From assembly GCA_905250115.1 (NCBI GenBank), contig CAJNOI010000045.1:1-64000 (forward strand): a stretch of DNA of 64,000 bases, written 5' to 3'. Below, one piece after another: positions 22,701 through 35,840 of this stretch. Below the pieces are notes generated by a model. That model saw only the letters and a program-made list of their open reading frames with translations. It ran no database searches and was not told the origin of the DNA. The DNA comes from Adineta steineri. Its lineage: Eukaryota > Rotifera > Eurotatoria > Adinetida > Adinetidae. The first letter of the stretch is position 1. Each line of letters begins with the position of its first letter. The translations under genes were made by a program, and so were the position numbers.

Positions 22701-24431
22701 GACAATGGTATATGGAATATCAAATTGAAATTGTCCAACATGTTGAGTAATCAATTGATTGATAAAATACGCGAACAAATACAGGGACGAGATGTTCTGT
22801 GGCGCATGGGTGCATTATTCTTCTGCATGGCTGAGTTCGACAAGTCCCGACAGATTTATTTAGCGAAGCTTCCTACAATTTCAAAAGATGATTTTCGTGC
22901 TCAAGCTCATTTCCACAATAGATTAGCTTTCATTTTTAAGCAGATGAATGAAACCACTTTATCTCAGCATCATTACAATGAATATATTCATTTGAAAAAA
23001 AAATATGGGCTAACCGATGAAGTCGAATGCGCATATATACAAGCGATGGATCGGTCTGAGATGGCTAAAGTAAAGACCTCGCCTGCTTCTTCACAGCAAC
23101 AACTTGATGAATTGACACTGAAAATGGAGACAGCTAAGTCTTCTCAAAACGATCCAGCATCGACATTCACAATCGACAGTTTAGCAGAAGAAAAGGTTTG
23201 CACATCTGAACAAACGGTCACGACTACCGCTAACCCAGAGAAACTAAGATTGCTAACAGTCGAAAGAAACACGGAAGATTGTAGTACGTTTGGCGCATCT
23301 GCATCCGAGGCAAAATCAGAAATGGTAAACAAAAAGAAAAAGCCAAAAAAGAAGAACCGTCATTCTTTAAATACACAATACGTTAAAGGTGCCAAAGACA
23401 AATCAGACGACGAGATGTCACACATTCCGCAGCCACCTTGTCGATCCACCGACGACGGTAACAAAAGATTCGAAAGGGAATTTTGGAATTCGGAATTCGG
23501 CCGTACAAATCAAACCCAACGACAGGCTCGAAATTTCTTTGAACAATCGGCCGAACGGGATCAAATTCGATGTATGGATTTAACTCAACAACTGAGAAAA
23601 AAACCGCGTGTAATCGTTGAAGTTGGTGGTGAGGGTTGCGGTCGGCTTTCCGCATCAACAAATTCAATTCTGTTCTCACCCACTGATGTAACAATATTTC
23701 GATCATCTTTGCCATCTCACAAACTGTATCACATTGATAAAAACGGCACCAAAACGCAAGTAGAGTTGAACAATGAAAGAAAAATCGGGATCCAAGCTAT
23801 TTGTTGGTCATCCTATTTGGGTAAATTTATCGTGTTGACTGCAGACAAGATTAAAAAACTTTACACATTTGATGAGGAAAAAATGACAACAACAAACTAC
23901 AGTCAACACATAGAACACATTCCAGACTCGAAAGATCGTGAATATGAAAGCTGTACATGCTCGGATCAAATATTCTTGGTTACTTACAAAGGATTCAATC
24001 CTATTATTGATCAATGGCAATTGTCAGACTGGAAGCGCACAAAATTGTGGGGACCACCCATATCATGCGGAAATTTAGAAATGATTCATCACATTCGATT
24101 TTCACAAAATAATAGTTTACACATTGGACTAATCATTGATCAATTTAGGACCTATCGATTTGAATCACGCAATTATTTGACTATGGAATGCCTAAAGACT
24201 GTTGATTTTAACGAGAGTAATCAAATCAATACACCAGTACCAGTATCTTTGTCGACTGGTGAATGGCTTTTTACAGCTACTGTCATGAGTTTCATTTCAA
24301 AAAATGTCATAGGGCGAATGCCCATTGAATATGGTGATGATAATGTTGAGAATGCCATACAGCTGAACCAGAATTGTCTGATCATCAAAACGAAAGATGG
24401 GAAATTAAAGTTTCATGATTACCATGATTAA
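19709..24431 (+). CDS. B-box-like / coiled-coil / degenerate ART / beta-propeller protein
   Basis: Six exons: 19709-19934, 20190-20343, 20401-20530, 20575-20713, 20955-21151, 21564-24431, giving 1238 codons including the stop in phase. Exon 1 keeps the seven finger ligands and exons 2-5 follow the family pattern, although more diverged. The last exon holds the bdelloid ART-associated N-domain and an ART fold that keeps YRGQG. However, the STS-type motif reads FIFTTTD, and the Glu-x-Glu segment reads KNQILF where the 10277 gene has EKEILF, so the catalytic Glu aligns with Gln. A shortened helical-repeat stretch follows, then a Lys-rich linker (KKKKPKKKN) and a C-terminal propeller homologous to the 15812 gene. 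It is probably a non-catalytic binder. Introns 4 and 5 each contain a telomere-like hairpin. Confidence 0.86.
20767..20820. repeat. Telomere-like hairpin element 8, in an intron
   Basis: GGGGTGTGGGTGTGGATGT pairs with ACACCAACACCCTCACC across an AT-rich loop. It lies inside intron 4 of the gene at 19709. Confidence 0.8.
21421..21498. repeat. Telomere-like hairpin element 9, in an intron
   Basis: AGGGTGCGTGTGTGGAGTGAGTGTGAG pairs with CACGCATATTCACATCCACACCTT. It lies inside intron 5 of the same gene. Confidence 0.75.
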
Positions 24432-24783
24432 TTGGCTTGTTTTCTACTAAGTGGCACTTCAACTTTGAACCTCCAAATACATTTTACTTAGATACTTATC
24501 TATACTCAAAAATCAATCAAACATTCAAGTATTCTCCTCAGTTTTATCTCCGAGTGTTCGTTTCTGAACATGTTTATTTTATTCATGCTAAATAAATAAA
24601 TAAAACGAGTAGCGTTTGACAGGACACTCGCTCGACTCTCTCTCGCGTGATTACTCTTAGGTCGAACTTTATGGTAGAGGAATCTCTTTGTTCTCACATT
24701 ATTTTTGACCAATCACTGAAGTGCGGACTCACATGCAAGCAAACAGTTTATTTTCAAGGGTAGACGTGGCTGTGAAGGCTGTT

Positions 24784-24840
24784 GATGTGGGTATCTCATT
24801 AGCTCTATATTTACACATACATACCCACACCCACACCCTT
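24784..24840. repeat. Telomere-like hairpin element 10
   Basis: GATGTGGGTATC at the left; ATACCCACACCCACACCCTT at the right. Confidence 0.78.
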
Positions 24841-25507
24841 AATTTTCTACACAGAAATTTTTATAAAAATTCGAAGTTTTTTTCTTTTGAAATAATTTCA
24901 ACAAAATTATAAAGCGGATGTGAAACTATTTTAGTCTCTATTTAATCATTATTAAGAATGAACTAAATAATTTCATTATATTTCATCACTCATTGTTTAT
25001 TTACTCTTTCACAATGATTTTGAAAAAGAGATAATGAAATCAAAGATGTTTTGTTAATAAATTTTTTAAGATTTAATAATAATTAATTTTATTTTCCGTT
25101 TAATTAATTAATTTATAACATTACAAATACCATGAAACATGTATTATTATAATTGTTAATGTTGGATTTATCTCAAAATGAGTTATTTTCACCTTCTGCT
25201 GTTCTCAAATATCTTGAATTTCTAAAGAGTTTCTCACATTTTGAAAATATCGAGAATGTTTTAGAATTCTCAAGTATTTTTTTGATTTTACTACGATTTT
25301 ATCATATTCATTAGCATTTTAGAATTGCTAACTTGACGATTTTAGATAAAAATATGATACTCATGTTATTTTGTGCTTAATACAATCGTAGAATGTATAA
25401 AAATAATGTAAAAACATGAGATTTAATGCAATATAAATAAACGAAGTAAATGTAATGGAAATTTTATTTTTTAATAATAACAATGGAAATTTTCGCACCT
25501 TATCAAC

Positions 25508-25568
25508 AGGTGTAGGTGTTGGTCTCTATTCTTCAACTAAACATACCAACACCCACACAACCACCCTT
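25508..25568. repeat. Telomere-like hairpin element 11
   Basis: AGGTGTAGGTGTTGGT pairs with ACCAACACCCACACAACC across about 24 bp. Compensated variation (TTGG with CCAA) is seen on both arms. Confidence 0.8.
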
Positions 25569-26184
25569 CTTTCTTTCTTTCTTTTTTTTTCACTTTTTCT
25601 TCTTGTCATATTATTAAAAAAATATAAAAATTATATATATATATTGTTCTTTGCTCTTACATTGTTATTAATTTTCTTCTTATACATTATTTATTTAAAA
25701 CTCAAAGCAAATTTTCATGTTGATTTGCCAAATATTGTTGAATATGATTGTTACTGGAACGGAAAAAAATAATTGAAGTGTCGATCGGCTCTTGCATTCT
25801 TTATAAGGTGCAAATTGCTTCGCTTAAGAGCGACAAGGTGGAGAAAAAAACAGTCAGTCAATTTTGATTTTTCACTTGACGAAGAGCATCCTGGCACATA
25901 GTAAACAGAGAAAAGTAGGTACCTGAAACATGCAATGTGTTAAATGTTTTTCTTGCTAAAATAATTTTTTAACGATACATAATGCCTCTAGCCATTCAAT
26001 CTACCACTGTTTGTTATATAAAAATGCGTTTCGTACTGATAAATACTTTCAGAATATGTTCTCTACAGAAAATCCAATTAAAGAGAAAAAACACACATGT
26101 ATCCAACTGGGTGCATTGTAGAAAATAAGAGTTGACTACTAAATCCGCACGGTTCTAGAAATCAATTATAAATGCGGGAAGTAT

Positions 26185-26248
26185 CTTGAGGGGGTGGGTG
26201 TGAAATGTGAGAGATAGGAGCGACTAAATACCCTCATCATCATCCTCT
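26185..26248. repeat. Telomere-like hairpin element 12
   Basis: It starts CTTGAGGGGGTGGGTGTG; the right arm is worn (ACCCTCATCATCATCCTC). Confidence 0.6.
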
Positions 26249-27173
26249 TTTTCGTAAATGTTCGAAAAAATATTGTAAAAAATCACAAAAAATAAATGCA
26301 AAATAACTCAACAACAATGAATACTATCAAATTATTGGGTCAATAATAAGATATTTTATTCGTTTGAAATCGTAATAATATGTGACATTCTAATATACAC
26401 AATAGAATTTAGTCAATCACATGTTTTGTCTATAACATAATAAGATAGCTTTTGGTCAGTATTTTATTTGCTTTGTGAGTTTACATAATGTTTCGCGTTA
26501 TAAGTATTTTCCACGTCAAAGATGTACGGCAGGAACCGGTCGGATATTGTGAAATGTTAGAGTGCCGCACGAATAAAACGGCAGATTTAGATTTTAGAAA
26601 TCCAAATATATGGCTGTCGAGCTGAAATTTTTGTCACGATTCACTCACCGTCTTCTCTCGCTATATAAGTAGAGTAGGAGAGATTCTATAAGACATTCTA
26701 AAAATCCGTGGAGGTAGTTTACGGAAATTTTCATCAGGGATATAAAAAAATTCTAATGGTCGCGCCTTAAAAAATGCTTGGTGATCAACGGTTCGTGTTA
26801 GAAGAAGTCTGTTTTTTCTTTCCTTTCTCTACAAAAAAAATTGAAACGTGCTAACAACTTATTTGTTTTGTCTGATTCTTATCAAAACTCTCAAAAAGCT
26901 TCTTCATGTCTATAGACAAAAACAAACTCTCTACTCAATGAAATTAAAATGACATCATCTTGTGTAATGACTCACCAAACAAAAGAAAGACTTTGTTGCC
27001 GTGTGTTGTGTTTTTTTTGTGTTCTCTTCATTCATTTACCATAGTCGCTGTTGGAAAAAAAACCCAGTAGATTCTTACCTACTATATATAAAAGAAGATA
27101 TAAACAAAACTTTATTTGCTCATTATACTGTGAATAAGTTTATTTTAAAAACGAGAAAAAAACGTCGTTAGCA

Positions 27174-30100
27174 ATGTCTAATGCTCGAGATCGTCATAGT
27201 ATGAAATCAAATAGTTCTCAACACCAGGATCGCTGGAATGGATATCATCATACAACTTCTTCTAATAGGTATACTGCTTTATTCAAATGAATAAAGAATG
27301 TTAATAAAATAATTATTTTAGATATAGTGAAAACCAAAATCATTATTCCAGTAATAAGCGTCATTACAATGGTAAACATGAGTCTACGACAAGATTGGAT
27401 AGTCCGTAAGTTGTATTTTTGGTTAAAACATCAATCAAATCGTTCTAAAAATTCTTAGGCCAAATAAACGACTACGTTTGCCGCCTGTTTCATATCCTAC
27501 ACTTACTAAATTAATTGATAAAACACCAGATGAAATTCTTGCGGAAATGCTTCAGCCAAATTTTCAATTAAACAAATTTTTAAATGATAAACGTATGAAA
27601 GAAAGATTCGATTGGATGAATCATATGACAATATTACTTGAAAAAATTACACAATGTATCGGATTACGTGAATATATTATAATGATCTATGGACAATTAC
27701 CTGACACACTTTATCTCGAAGGTGTTTACGATGAAATTCGAAAATCTGATCCTGATACAAATCAATTACGTTTTAAATTTATTGAATTATTTCTTAAAAT
27801 ATCCAATAAATTTCTTGCTATGATACCTCATTCAGCTCATAGTTTAACAAAAATCGTTGAACGTATTGAATTACAATTGACTAAGAATCAATCAGAGTCA
27901 CCCGTATATTCTTTCGTTTTTTTTTCTTATTAAATTATTCTGTTTTGCTTGTTTTTGTAGGAATTTGAAGGTGCAAAAGAAATACTCGATGAAGTACTTG
28001 AACGTGTAAAAGAAATTGAAAAACGACAAGAATTATTAAACCCAAAAGCTTCTAAAAAGATTACTACTATTCAAAATAATATTGGTCAACCACCCAATGA
28101 TTTTCGTCTATTATCCATTGTTCCCGATATAATGGAAATTTTATCTGATGAACGACCCTATCTTCGAAAAAATATTGTTAATGGTATTTATGAAAATGCA
28201 AAACAATACCTTGATGTAAGATAACATAGATGTCACAATATCTGTTGAGCTGGTATCGAGAACTAGATGACAGAATACCGAGTGGAGTAATCAAATTAAA
28301 TTTATTTATCATATACCGAACGATATAGATGAGGATGTGGGTAAGGGAAAAGACGTGATCAAATAGAACTGAATAGTTGAACACTTGAACTCATCGAAAT
28401 CCGAGTGACGAAATTATTCTCGGATCTTTCCGATCGGATATAATCGAATTCCGTCGGAAATCAAGAGAAATCCGATTATAAGACTCTGAGAGTGGTTTCT
28501 TAACCTGGATTCCTAAATCTGAAGTGTAAGGATACTATGATATTATTCAAGATTAAATTAATTTTAATATTTCTTTATTTGATTTACGTATAACTCTCGA
28601 TATTTTTTAAGATTCATTTCCGTCTTTTACGTGAAGATTTTATTGGACCATTACGTATTGGTATTGAACAACATTTATCCAAAGTCAAAGGAAAAAATTT
28701 CAATGTACGAATTTATGAAAATGTTCAATCACTTGGTCCACGATTAACTCCACGAAATGGACTTGTTTATGATTTAGTTTTGGATGCAAGAGTCGCACGG
28801 AAAATTTTCTGGGCTAATAGTCGACGTTTAATGTATGGCAATTTATTACTTGTTACATTTGATAATTTTCGATCATGTACATTTGCCACAGTTGAAGATC
28901 GTTCACAAATTGAAAAACGTTTTATTATATCGGTAAATTTTATTTTTAGTTATTTATTTTTCTTCTATTTAATTAAATCAGGTTAAAACGTTAGAAAACT
29001 TTAATAATGATCAAGGAACTGAAGTTGATCTTAATAAAATTGATTCTTCATGTTCTTTAACAATGATCGAAACAACGACATATTTTGCAGCATATCGTCC
29101 AGTTTTAAGTGCATTACAAATGATGCCTACTGATGACAGATTTCCACTTGGTCCATTTCTTCTTAAATTAACCAATGAAAGGATACCACCAGATTATCTT
29201 ACAACAACGACAACATATGATTTTACACCACTTCTTGTTGATCCAAATTCAAATGTTCAAACAAATGTAATTATTCGTCAAACATTACCACGTCTCCGAA
29301 CGTTGATTAAACCGACAACTATAGGAGAATTGCGAATCAGTTATAAACATTCAAATCAAATTGAAGAAAAATTTAAAAAAGTTCCCGTACTTAATATAGA
29401 TGAATGGCCAACAAGCGAACAGTTACATCTTAATCCAAAACAACATGAAGCTTTAATTTTAGCTTTAACAAATAAAGTTGCACTTATACAAGGGCGTAAG
29501 TAACATGAAAATTTCAATTATTTGACAAAAAAAAGTAAATTTTTCTTTTTAAATTAGCACCGGGAACTGGAAAGACTTTTCTTGGTGTACGTATAACAGA
29601 AATGCTTTTACATAATCGATCAGTTTGGTGTCCATCGGAGGAACAATCAACACCAATTCTTATGATTTGCCATACAAATCATGCACTTGATCAGTTTTTA
29701 GAATTAATTGTAAAACGTTTAAATATAAATGAAGGTTTAAATAACGGTTTTATCAAATAACATGTATTAATCATAGTTTTTATTTTAGGTATTATTCGTG
29801 TCGGAAATCAATGCCAAAATTCAAATATTCAACGTTTTTCATTATATAATGCACGACAACGTGCTCGAGAAAATCGTTCTATACCTCAGAACATCTTTAA
29901 CAGAAGACGAGAATTATTAGCGGAGAAAATGAAGGCTGAAGGAGATTTAAAATTACATCGATATAAGATGGAAATGTCGCAAACAAATATACTACCTCTT
30001 TCATCATTTACTGACTATGCTATTATTGATAGTAAACATCTTCAGTCACTATTAGCTCCCTATAATTATAATATAGTCGAAAAAGTATTATTCGAATGGT

Positions 30101-33100
30101 TTGATCTTGATAGTGGATTTGAGCAAATATCTGATCATTTAGTTTATGAAGATAATGCAGAAAGAGATGTTTCACCAATGGAAATAACTTATAATACAGA
30201 AGATGAATTAGATGAAGAACAAGAAGAAGAGCAACAACGTAGACGAGATGAATTTGACATAGAAGAATATGAACATTTTTCCTCTTCCGCTGTTCGAAAA
30301 CCTGAAAAATTTATAGTAAATCCCATAAAAGATAAAGATGATCGTGAAAGAGAATCTGAAACTGGACGAAGAAAGCGAAATGATAATGATCGATCAATTC
30401 AATTTATCATCCAATATCCTACAACTCTTAATGATGAAACAATTCAAGAAATAGGTGATGATGTTTGGAAACTTTCTATGGTTCAGCGTTATGATTTATA
30501 TGGATATTGGCTTTTAAAATATCGACAATATCTACATGATTCTATTAGTGATAGTAGTCGAGTATATAATCAAGCTGTATCGGCTCTTGCTGAACATAAT
30601 CAAGAACAAGATTATCATATTTTAAAAGATAGCATTATCGTTGCTATGACAACAACAGGTGCTGCCAATCATCATAGAATTTTAGAAAAACTTCGTAAGA
30701 AATTTATCAATTTTAATTCATATATTTATTTCTATTTATAGAAAGTAAAATTGTTATTGTTGAAGAAGCAGCTGCAATATTTGAAGCACATATAATAACT
30801 GCATTAAGTACAAAATGTGAACATTTAATATTAATTGGTGATCATGTACAATTAAAACCTAATCCAAATGTATATCGTCTTGGAGTAAAATATAATATGG
30901 ATGTATCATTATTTGAACGTCTTATTAACAATAATTTTCCAAATGTTCGATTAAATATTCAGGTATAATTCAAGAAAAAAAGATTTTAATAATTAGAAAA
31001 ACAAATCTTTTTGTTTTAGCATCGTATGCGACCAGAAATTGCTCGTCTAATGAAACATTTTTATGATGATTTAGAGGATCATATAAGTGTTACAACCGAT
31101 CGAGCTCCCATACGTGGTATTGATAGTAATGTATTTTTTATCAAGCATGATTATATTGAAACAAATGTTCCTGATGGAAGTTCAAAACAAAATGATTTTG
31201 AAGGTAATTATGTCATTAAATTAGCACAATATTTGATTAAACAAGGTTATGAATCCAAAAAAATAACTATACTTGTTATGTATCTTGGTCAAAGACAATT
31301 TATTGCTAAACAAGTCAAACAAATCAATCTTTTACGTGGTATTCGAATTATGGTATTATTTATATTGATATTGAATTTTTGAATAAAATAAAAAGATTTT
31401 TATTATAGGTAACAGATAATTATCAAGGTGAAGAGAATGATATAATTATATTATCATTAGTTCGGAGTAATCCCGAGAAAGATATTGGTTTTCTTAAGAC
31501 GCATAATAGAATATGTGTAGCTCTATCACGTGCACGTTGTGGACTTTTCGTTATTGGAAATATGGATTTATTAGCAGAAGTTAATGATAAATGGAAAAAT
31601 ATTATTTCATCTTTATTGGAAACAAATAGTATTGGGAAAGGTTAGTTAATCATTTAATTAATATTATTAATTCAATATTCTATCATTAGGTTTATCTCTT
31701 TCTTGTCGGCAACATTCAAAAGATAAATTTATAGCTGATAAACCCGAATCTTTTGCACAACGTCCAGAAGGTGGTTGTCGTCAAACATGTAATGGTCGAC
31801 TTAAATGTGGTCATCATTGTGAATTAATATGTCATAATTATGATTATGAGTAAATATAAAAACGATTAATTCTTAAAAGTTTTTTAAAAAATCTTCGTTT
31901 TTATTGTAGACATAATGATGTAATTTGTTATAAAAAATGTTCTGAACGATTATCATGTGGTCATTTATGTCGAAAACAATGTCATAATAAAACACCAAAT
32001 CAACACGATCTATGCTATGCTCTTGTTGATAAAATAATTCCGGAATGTGGTCATATAATTCGTATCGCATGTTATGAGGTGCCGAATGTCAACAATTGTA
32101 AGAAATCATCGTCAAAACAATTGGCTTGTGGTCACAATATTAATGTTCCATGTCGCATTATTTCATCATCAGATCAATTAAAGGGTTATTTTTGTTCAGA
32201 ACCATGTAATAAAATACTTTCATGTGAGCATAAATGCATCGGAAAATGTGGAGATTGCCATGCAGGACGATTACATATTGCATGTGGACAAAAATGTGAA
32301 CGCGAATTAATATGTTCACATGTAAGTTTATTGAATACGGAAAGATTATTTTTATTTTTGTATTCTATTTAGGTATGTAAAGAACCTTGTGCAGCTAATT
32401 GTCCACCATGTGTACGTGAATGTCAAACACGTTGTATACATTCGAAATGTAATAAGAAATGCGGAGAATTATGTATACGATGCAAAGAGGTTAAGATATA
32501 ATATTTTATTGTTTCTTATAAATTAAATGTTTTTAATTTAGGCATGCGCTTATAAATGTAAACATCTTGAATGTACTCGTTTATGTTCCGAACCATGTGA
32601 TCGTGATTCATGTAATGAACCTTGTAATAAGAAATTAAAATGTGGTCATACTTGTAAATATAAATTTTCAAGCAAACAACTTTATGTTATTTCGTTAAAT
32701 GTTTAAATAGGTATTGGTATGTGTGGTGAACCATGTCCTCGAGAATGTCGCAAATGTAATAAAAGTATTGTACAAGAGATATTCTTTGGTGATGAAGCTG
32801 AACCTGATGCACGTTTTGTTTTCTTACCTGATTGTAGACATATAAGTATGTATTAATTTATTCTCTGTTAAAAAGTTTTTTCTTTATACATCTTAAATTA
32901 GTTGAAGTAACTGCACTTGATAAATTCGTCAAAGATTTTGTCAATGATTCGAATGATAAAACAGCTATTCGTTTTCCTGAATGTCCACGCTGTAAACAAA
33001 AAATTCATCGTTGCACACGATATATGCCAATTATAAATCGAGTAGATAATTTAATATCCCAGGTGAAAAAGAAAATCTTAGGGGATACATCTGAAGAAGA

Positions 33101-33936
33101 AATCAATCACCGACGAAAACAATTAATAACAGAATATGAAAAGATAAAAACTAATCTAAAGGAAATTATTCTTAATCAATCCAATAGTGACTTTTTTTCT
33201 ATATTATATGATAAAAATTATTTCTTTTGTGATGATAAATTGAATTTAATGACAAATGTTATTGAATTTCTGAATGAAATTGATACAATTTTAATTGATG
33301 GACGTAAAAAAATACAAGGAAATATATTTGAAGATCAAATTAATTTTCCATTACGTCATATTGTGAAATATTTATTCACACAACGGCTTGGTAGAAATTT
33401 TGCTGAACAACAATTAAAAGATATTCAATTCGAATTAAAACGTATTCGTCGACTAATTTATATTGAAACTCTTGTTTTATCATTAAAAAAAACTTTACAA
33501 ACAAATGAAAAGGACGGTATTGATTCTATGCAATACTTAACAAAAAAAACTGGTCCATTTACTGATGAAGATCAAAAACAATTTGATGATTTAGTTAAAA
33601 AATTTGAATATTTAAATAATTTACCTGGTTTAGGAATAAATGAAAATGAACGAATAGCTATTGTTAGTGCATTAAAAATGTCAAAAGGTCATTGGTATCT
33701 TTGTCCAAATGGTCATCCTTATGTTATTACTGAAGTATGAATTCTCTTGAACAAAACAAAAAATATTTTTTTTATATTTGATTTAGTGTGGCGGTGCTAA
33801 TCAAGAAAGTCAATGTCCTGACTGTGGAGAACGAATTGGTGGACAAAATCATCGTTTATTAGATACAAATAGTCATTTTGCTTTAATGGATGGTTCAAAA
33901 CATGCAGCCTGGTCAAATGAAGCAAACTTAAATTGA
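27174..33936 (+). CDS. ZNFX1: NFX1-type zinc-finger RNA helicase ZNFX1
   Basis: Eighteen exons: 27174-27268, 27322-27405, 27459-27903, 27961-28215, 28612-28932, 28982-29495, 29558-29734, 29789-30694, 30742-30962, 31020-31352, 31409-31640, 31690-31849, 31910-32321, 32373-32489, 32542-32653, 32711-32845, 32902-33734, 33787-33936. The sum is exactly 1834 codons, near the usual family length. The SF1 (UPF1-like) helicase core shows Walker A GPPGTGKT split across exons 6/7, motif [36 protein letters not shown] and [11 protein letters not shown]1 Cys/His fingers follow ([29 protein letters not shown]). The C-terminus is an RZ-type finger ([18 protein letters not shown]...CPDCGE). The family acts in germ-granule small-RNA inheritance in worms and in cytoplasmic dsRNA sensing in mammals; the role here is inferred. 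Intron 4 (396 bp) is unusually long. Confidence 0.95.
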
Positions 33937-34074
33937 CATTAACCATTTCTTTGATTGATTCTGTTTTCATTTAATGATTTTTTTGTTTTAAACTATTTCG
34001 AAGGTGAGAGTGAGAGAGGTTATAAAATCAGAGTACGAATCGAATATACATCTTTCGATAACTGATCTTTAGCG

Positions 34075-34134
34075 TGTAGGTAGGTGGGTGTGGAGATGAG
34101 TATTACATTTAACTCACATACACTTCCTCATACG
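34075..34134. repeat. Telomere-like hairpin element 13
   Basis: GTGTAGGTAGGTGGGTGTGGAG pairs weakly with CTCACATACACTTCC. It lies between ZNFX1 and the GPCR in a 413-bp convergent gap. Confidence 0.6.
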
Positions 34135-34349
34135 TTTTCCATAGTATGTGCTTGACTTCTTCGTAGAAAACTACCAATATTTATTTTGAACTAAGCAACG
34201 TCACAACATATTTCAAAGCATATTTACTCGCACAAATAGAAATAAAATAATTACGATAACATTTATAACAACAATACAGCACAACAAAAAACAAGCTGAG
34301 ACAGTATTAAATCTTCTACAGTATTCTAACAACCACCATCACCGATAGT

Positions 34350-35300
34350 TCAATGTTGACCTCGCTTAAACAATACTTGAAGTGCTTTTTTTCGAAAGGA
34401 TTTTGATACAGCCAAATATAGATAGAAACTGGTTGATGGAGCTATAAATGTGATAGTATAAAAGAAACCTATTAGGAATTCTTCGATTGCTTGTTGCCGA
34501 ACGCTCTTTGTTTGATATTGTGTTATTTGTTCGTATATGCCAAAAAAACATGTCCCAGTATTAAAAAACATATAGATAACTATTTCAGCAAGAAATATAA
34601 TAGTTAACTGACGATCTTTTGATCGATGAGTATTTGCCGCAGTCAAAGCAACAGTTGCTGGTTGAACACGTATTCGGCTAAGATTTTTCCATGTCCACAT
34701 GCCGAATATACTCAAAAAAATTAGTGGTATAATCTCGAGCATAATGTTAGCAATAGCATCAAAGATTCTATAACCACCTGGCTGAAGATAACAATAATTA
34801 AAGCCCGGATATATTTCATAAATGCCAACACCTACAAACAAGTGAATATGGAAGAGTAACATAATAAGTGTTACTCCACCAATAGATCTATAGGCCGTAC
34901 GATGGTTGCTTCGTTGTCGTAGTGTTGCTTTTGACGATGTAATAAGAACTCGATCGATTGAAATCAGTAGAAGATAGAAATCGCCCATCACGATACATAT
35001 AATTTGTAGATAATAGTGTATCTTACAATAGGGTATATTGTAAGATGATGGATCCAAGTTATAATCATAAAGCATATTTGTGAGTAAACCAAATAATAAC
35101 GAAAGGAAATTGACAACACTATATGCAATAAAATAAATAGAGCCTGGATTTTGTCGCATTGTTTTTTCACCAAACACCATACAGCTCATGATATTACCCA
35201 CAAAGCCTAAACCCAAGCATGTAAAACCACTTATAACAGATATATTATAACGGAGTCTATCATAGTAAGCACTAAAATCAGCATCGGCAGAGGATGTCAT
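34350..35300 (-). CDS. Rhodopsin-like G-protein-coupled receptor
   Basis: An uninterrupted 316-residue frame on the minus strand, starting MTSSADADF and ending in a basic tail (KKALQVLFKRGQH). Seven hydrophobic segments can be followed: GLGFVGNIMSCMVF (TM1), a segment around IAYSVVNFLSLLFGLL (TM2), YYLQIICIVMGDFYLLLISIDR (TM3), then TM4-7. The DRY position reads IDR after TM3. TM1 has the GN pair, and a TM3 Cys (CKIHYY) can pair with the Cys in extracellular loop 2. TM7 lacks a classical NPxxY. The short N-terminus with one N-glycosylation site (NIS) suits a peptide or small-ligand receptor; the ligand cannot be told. It is intronless and converges on ZNFX1. Confidence 0.85.
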   Translation of the reverse strand: MTSSADADFSAYYDRLRYNISVISGFTCLGLGFVGNIMSCMVFGEKTMRQNPGSIYFIAYSVVNFLSLLFGLLTNMLYDYNLDPSSYNIPYCKIHYYLQIICIVMGDFYLLLISIDRVLITSSKATLRQRSNHRTAYRSIGGVTLIMLLFHIHLFVGVGIYEIYPGFNYCYLQPGGYRIFDAIANIMLEIIPLIFLSIFGMWTWKNLSRIRVQPATVALTAANTHRSKDRQLTIIFLAEIVIYMFFNTGTCFFGIYEQITQYQTKSVRQQAIEEFLIGFFYTITFIAPSTSFYLYLAVSKSFRKKALQVLFKRGQH

Positions 35301-35840
35301 GTTGAAGATTTTACTATATGTAAGTTTAAAAATGATAATTCCAATAGTATATTATAGAAGAAAAAAAGGAAAATGAGTTTACATGATTTAAAGAAATTAC
35401 ATTCTCTTTCTTTATAAAGTATTTAACGAACTATAAAAAGTGTTGATAGAATAAAAAATCTCTCCGTCCCTCATTCAACTAGATAACAAGAAAAAAAATA
35501 GTGAAGCGTATTTTGTTTTCTTTTACATGATTTTCTTGCCGAATGCATATACATGAGTGACACTTATTTTCATTCTATTTGTCTTTTGTGTGCAAGGCAA
35601 CATCACTAATAAATGTTGATCATGAAAAGATGTTTCATACCTTTTTTACGCTAGTTATCATTTCCTTTGAAGATTCGCTTTGTCGTCTCCTGTCCAAAAA
35701 ATAACGTATACAGATGATTAAAATCGGTGAAATATAATTGCTAATTCTGTTGGAAATATGTCATCTACTTTTTCTCTTCAATTTTGATCTTTTAATAAAA
35801 TAAAACAAATTTAATCTGTTGTTGAGTTTTTTTTTAGTAT

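Larger units (their letters stand above)
24432..27173. other. AT-rich intergenic region before ZNFX1
   Basis: About 2.7 kb with no supported gene. It contains three telomere-like hairpins (24784, 25508, 26185). Open frames here, including 25455-25772, run through hairpins and homopolymers and have no recognisable content. The last 100 bp before 27174 should hold the ZNFX1 leader and a TATA-like tract (TACTATATATAAAAG near 27080). Confidence 0.6.
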
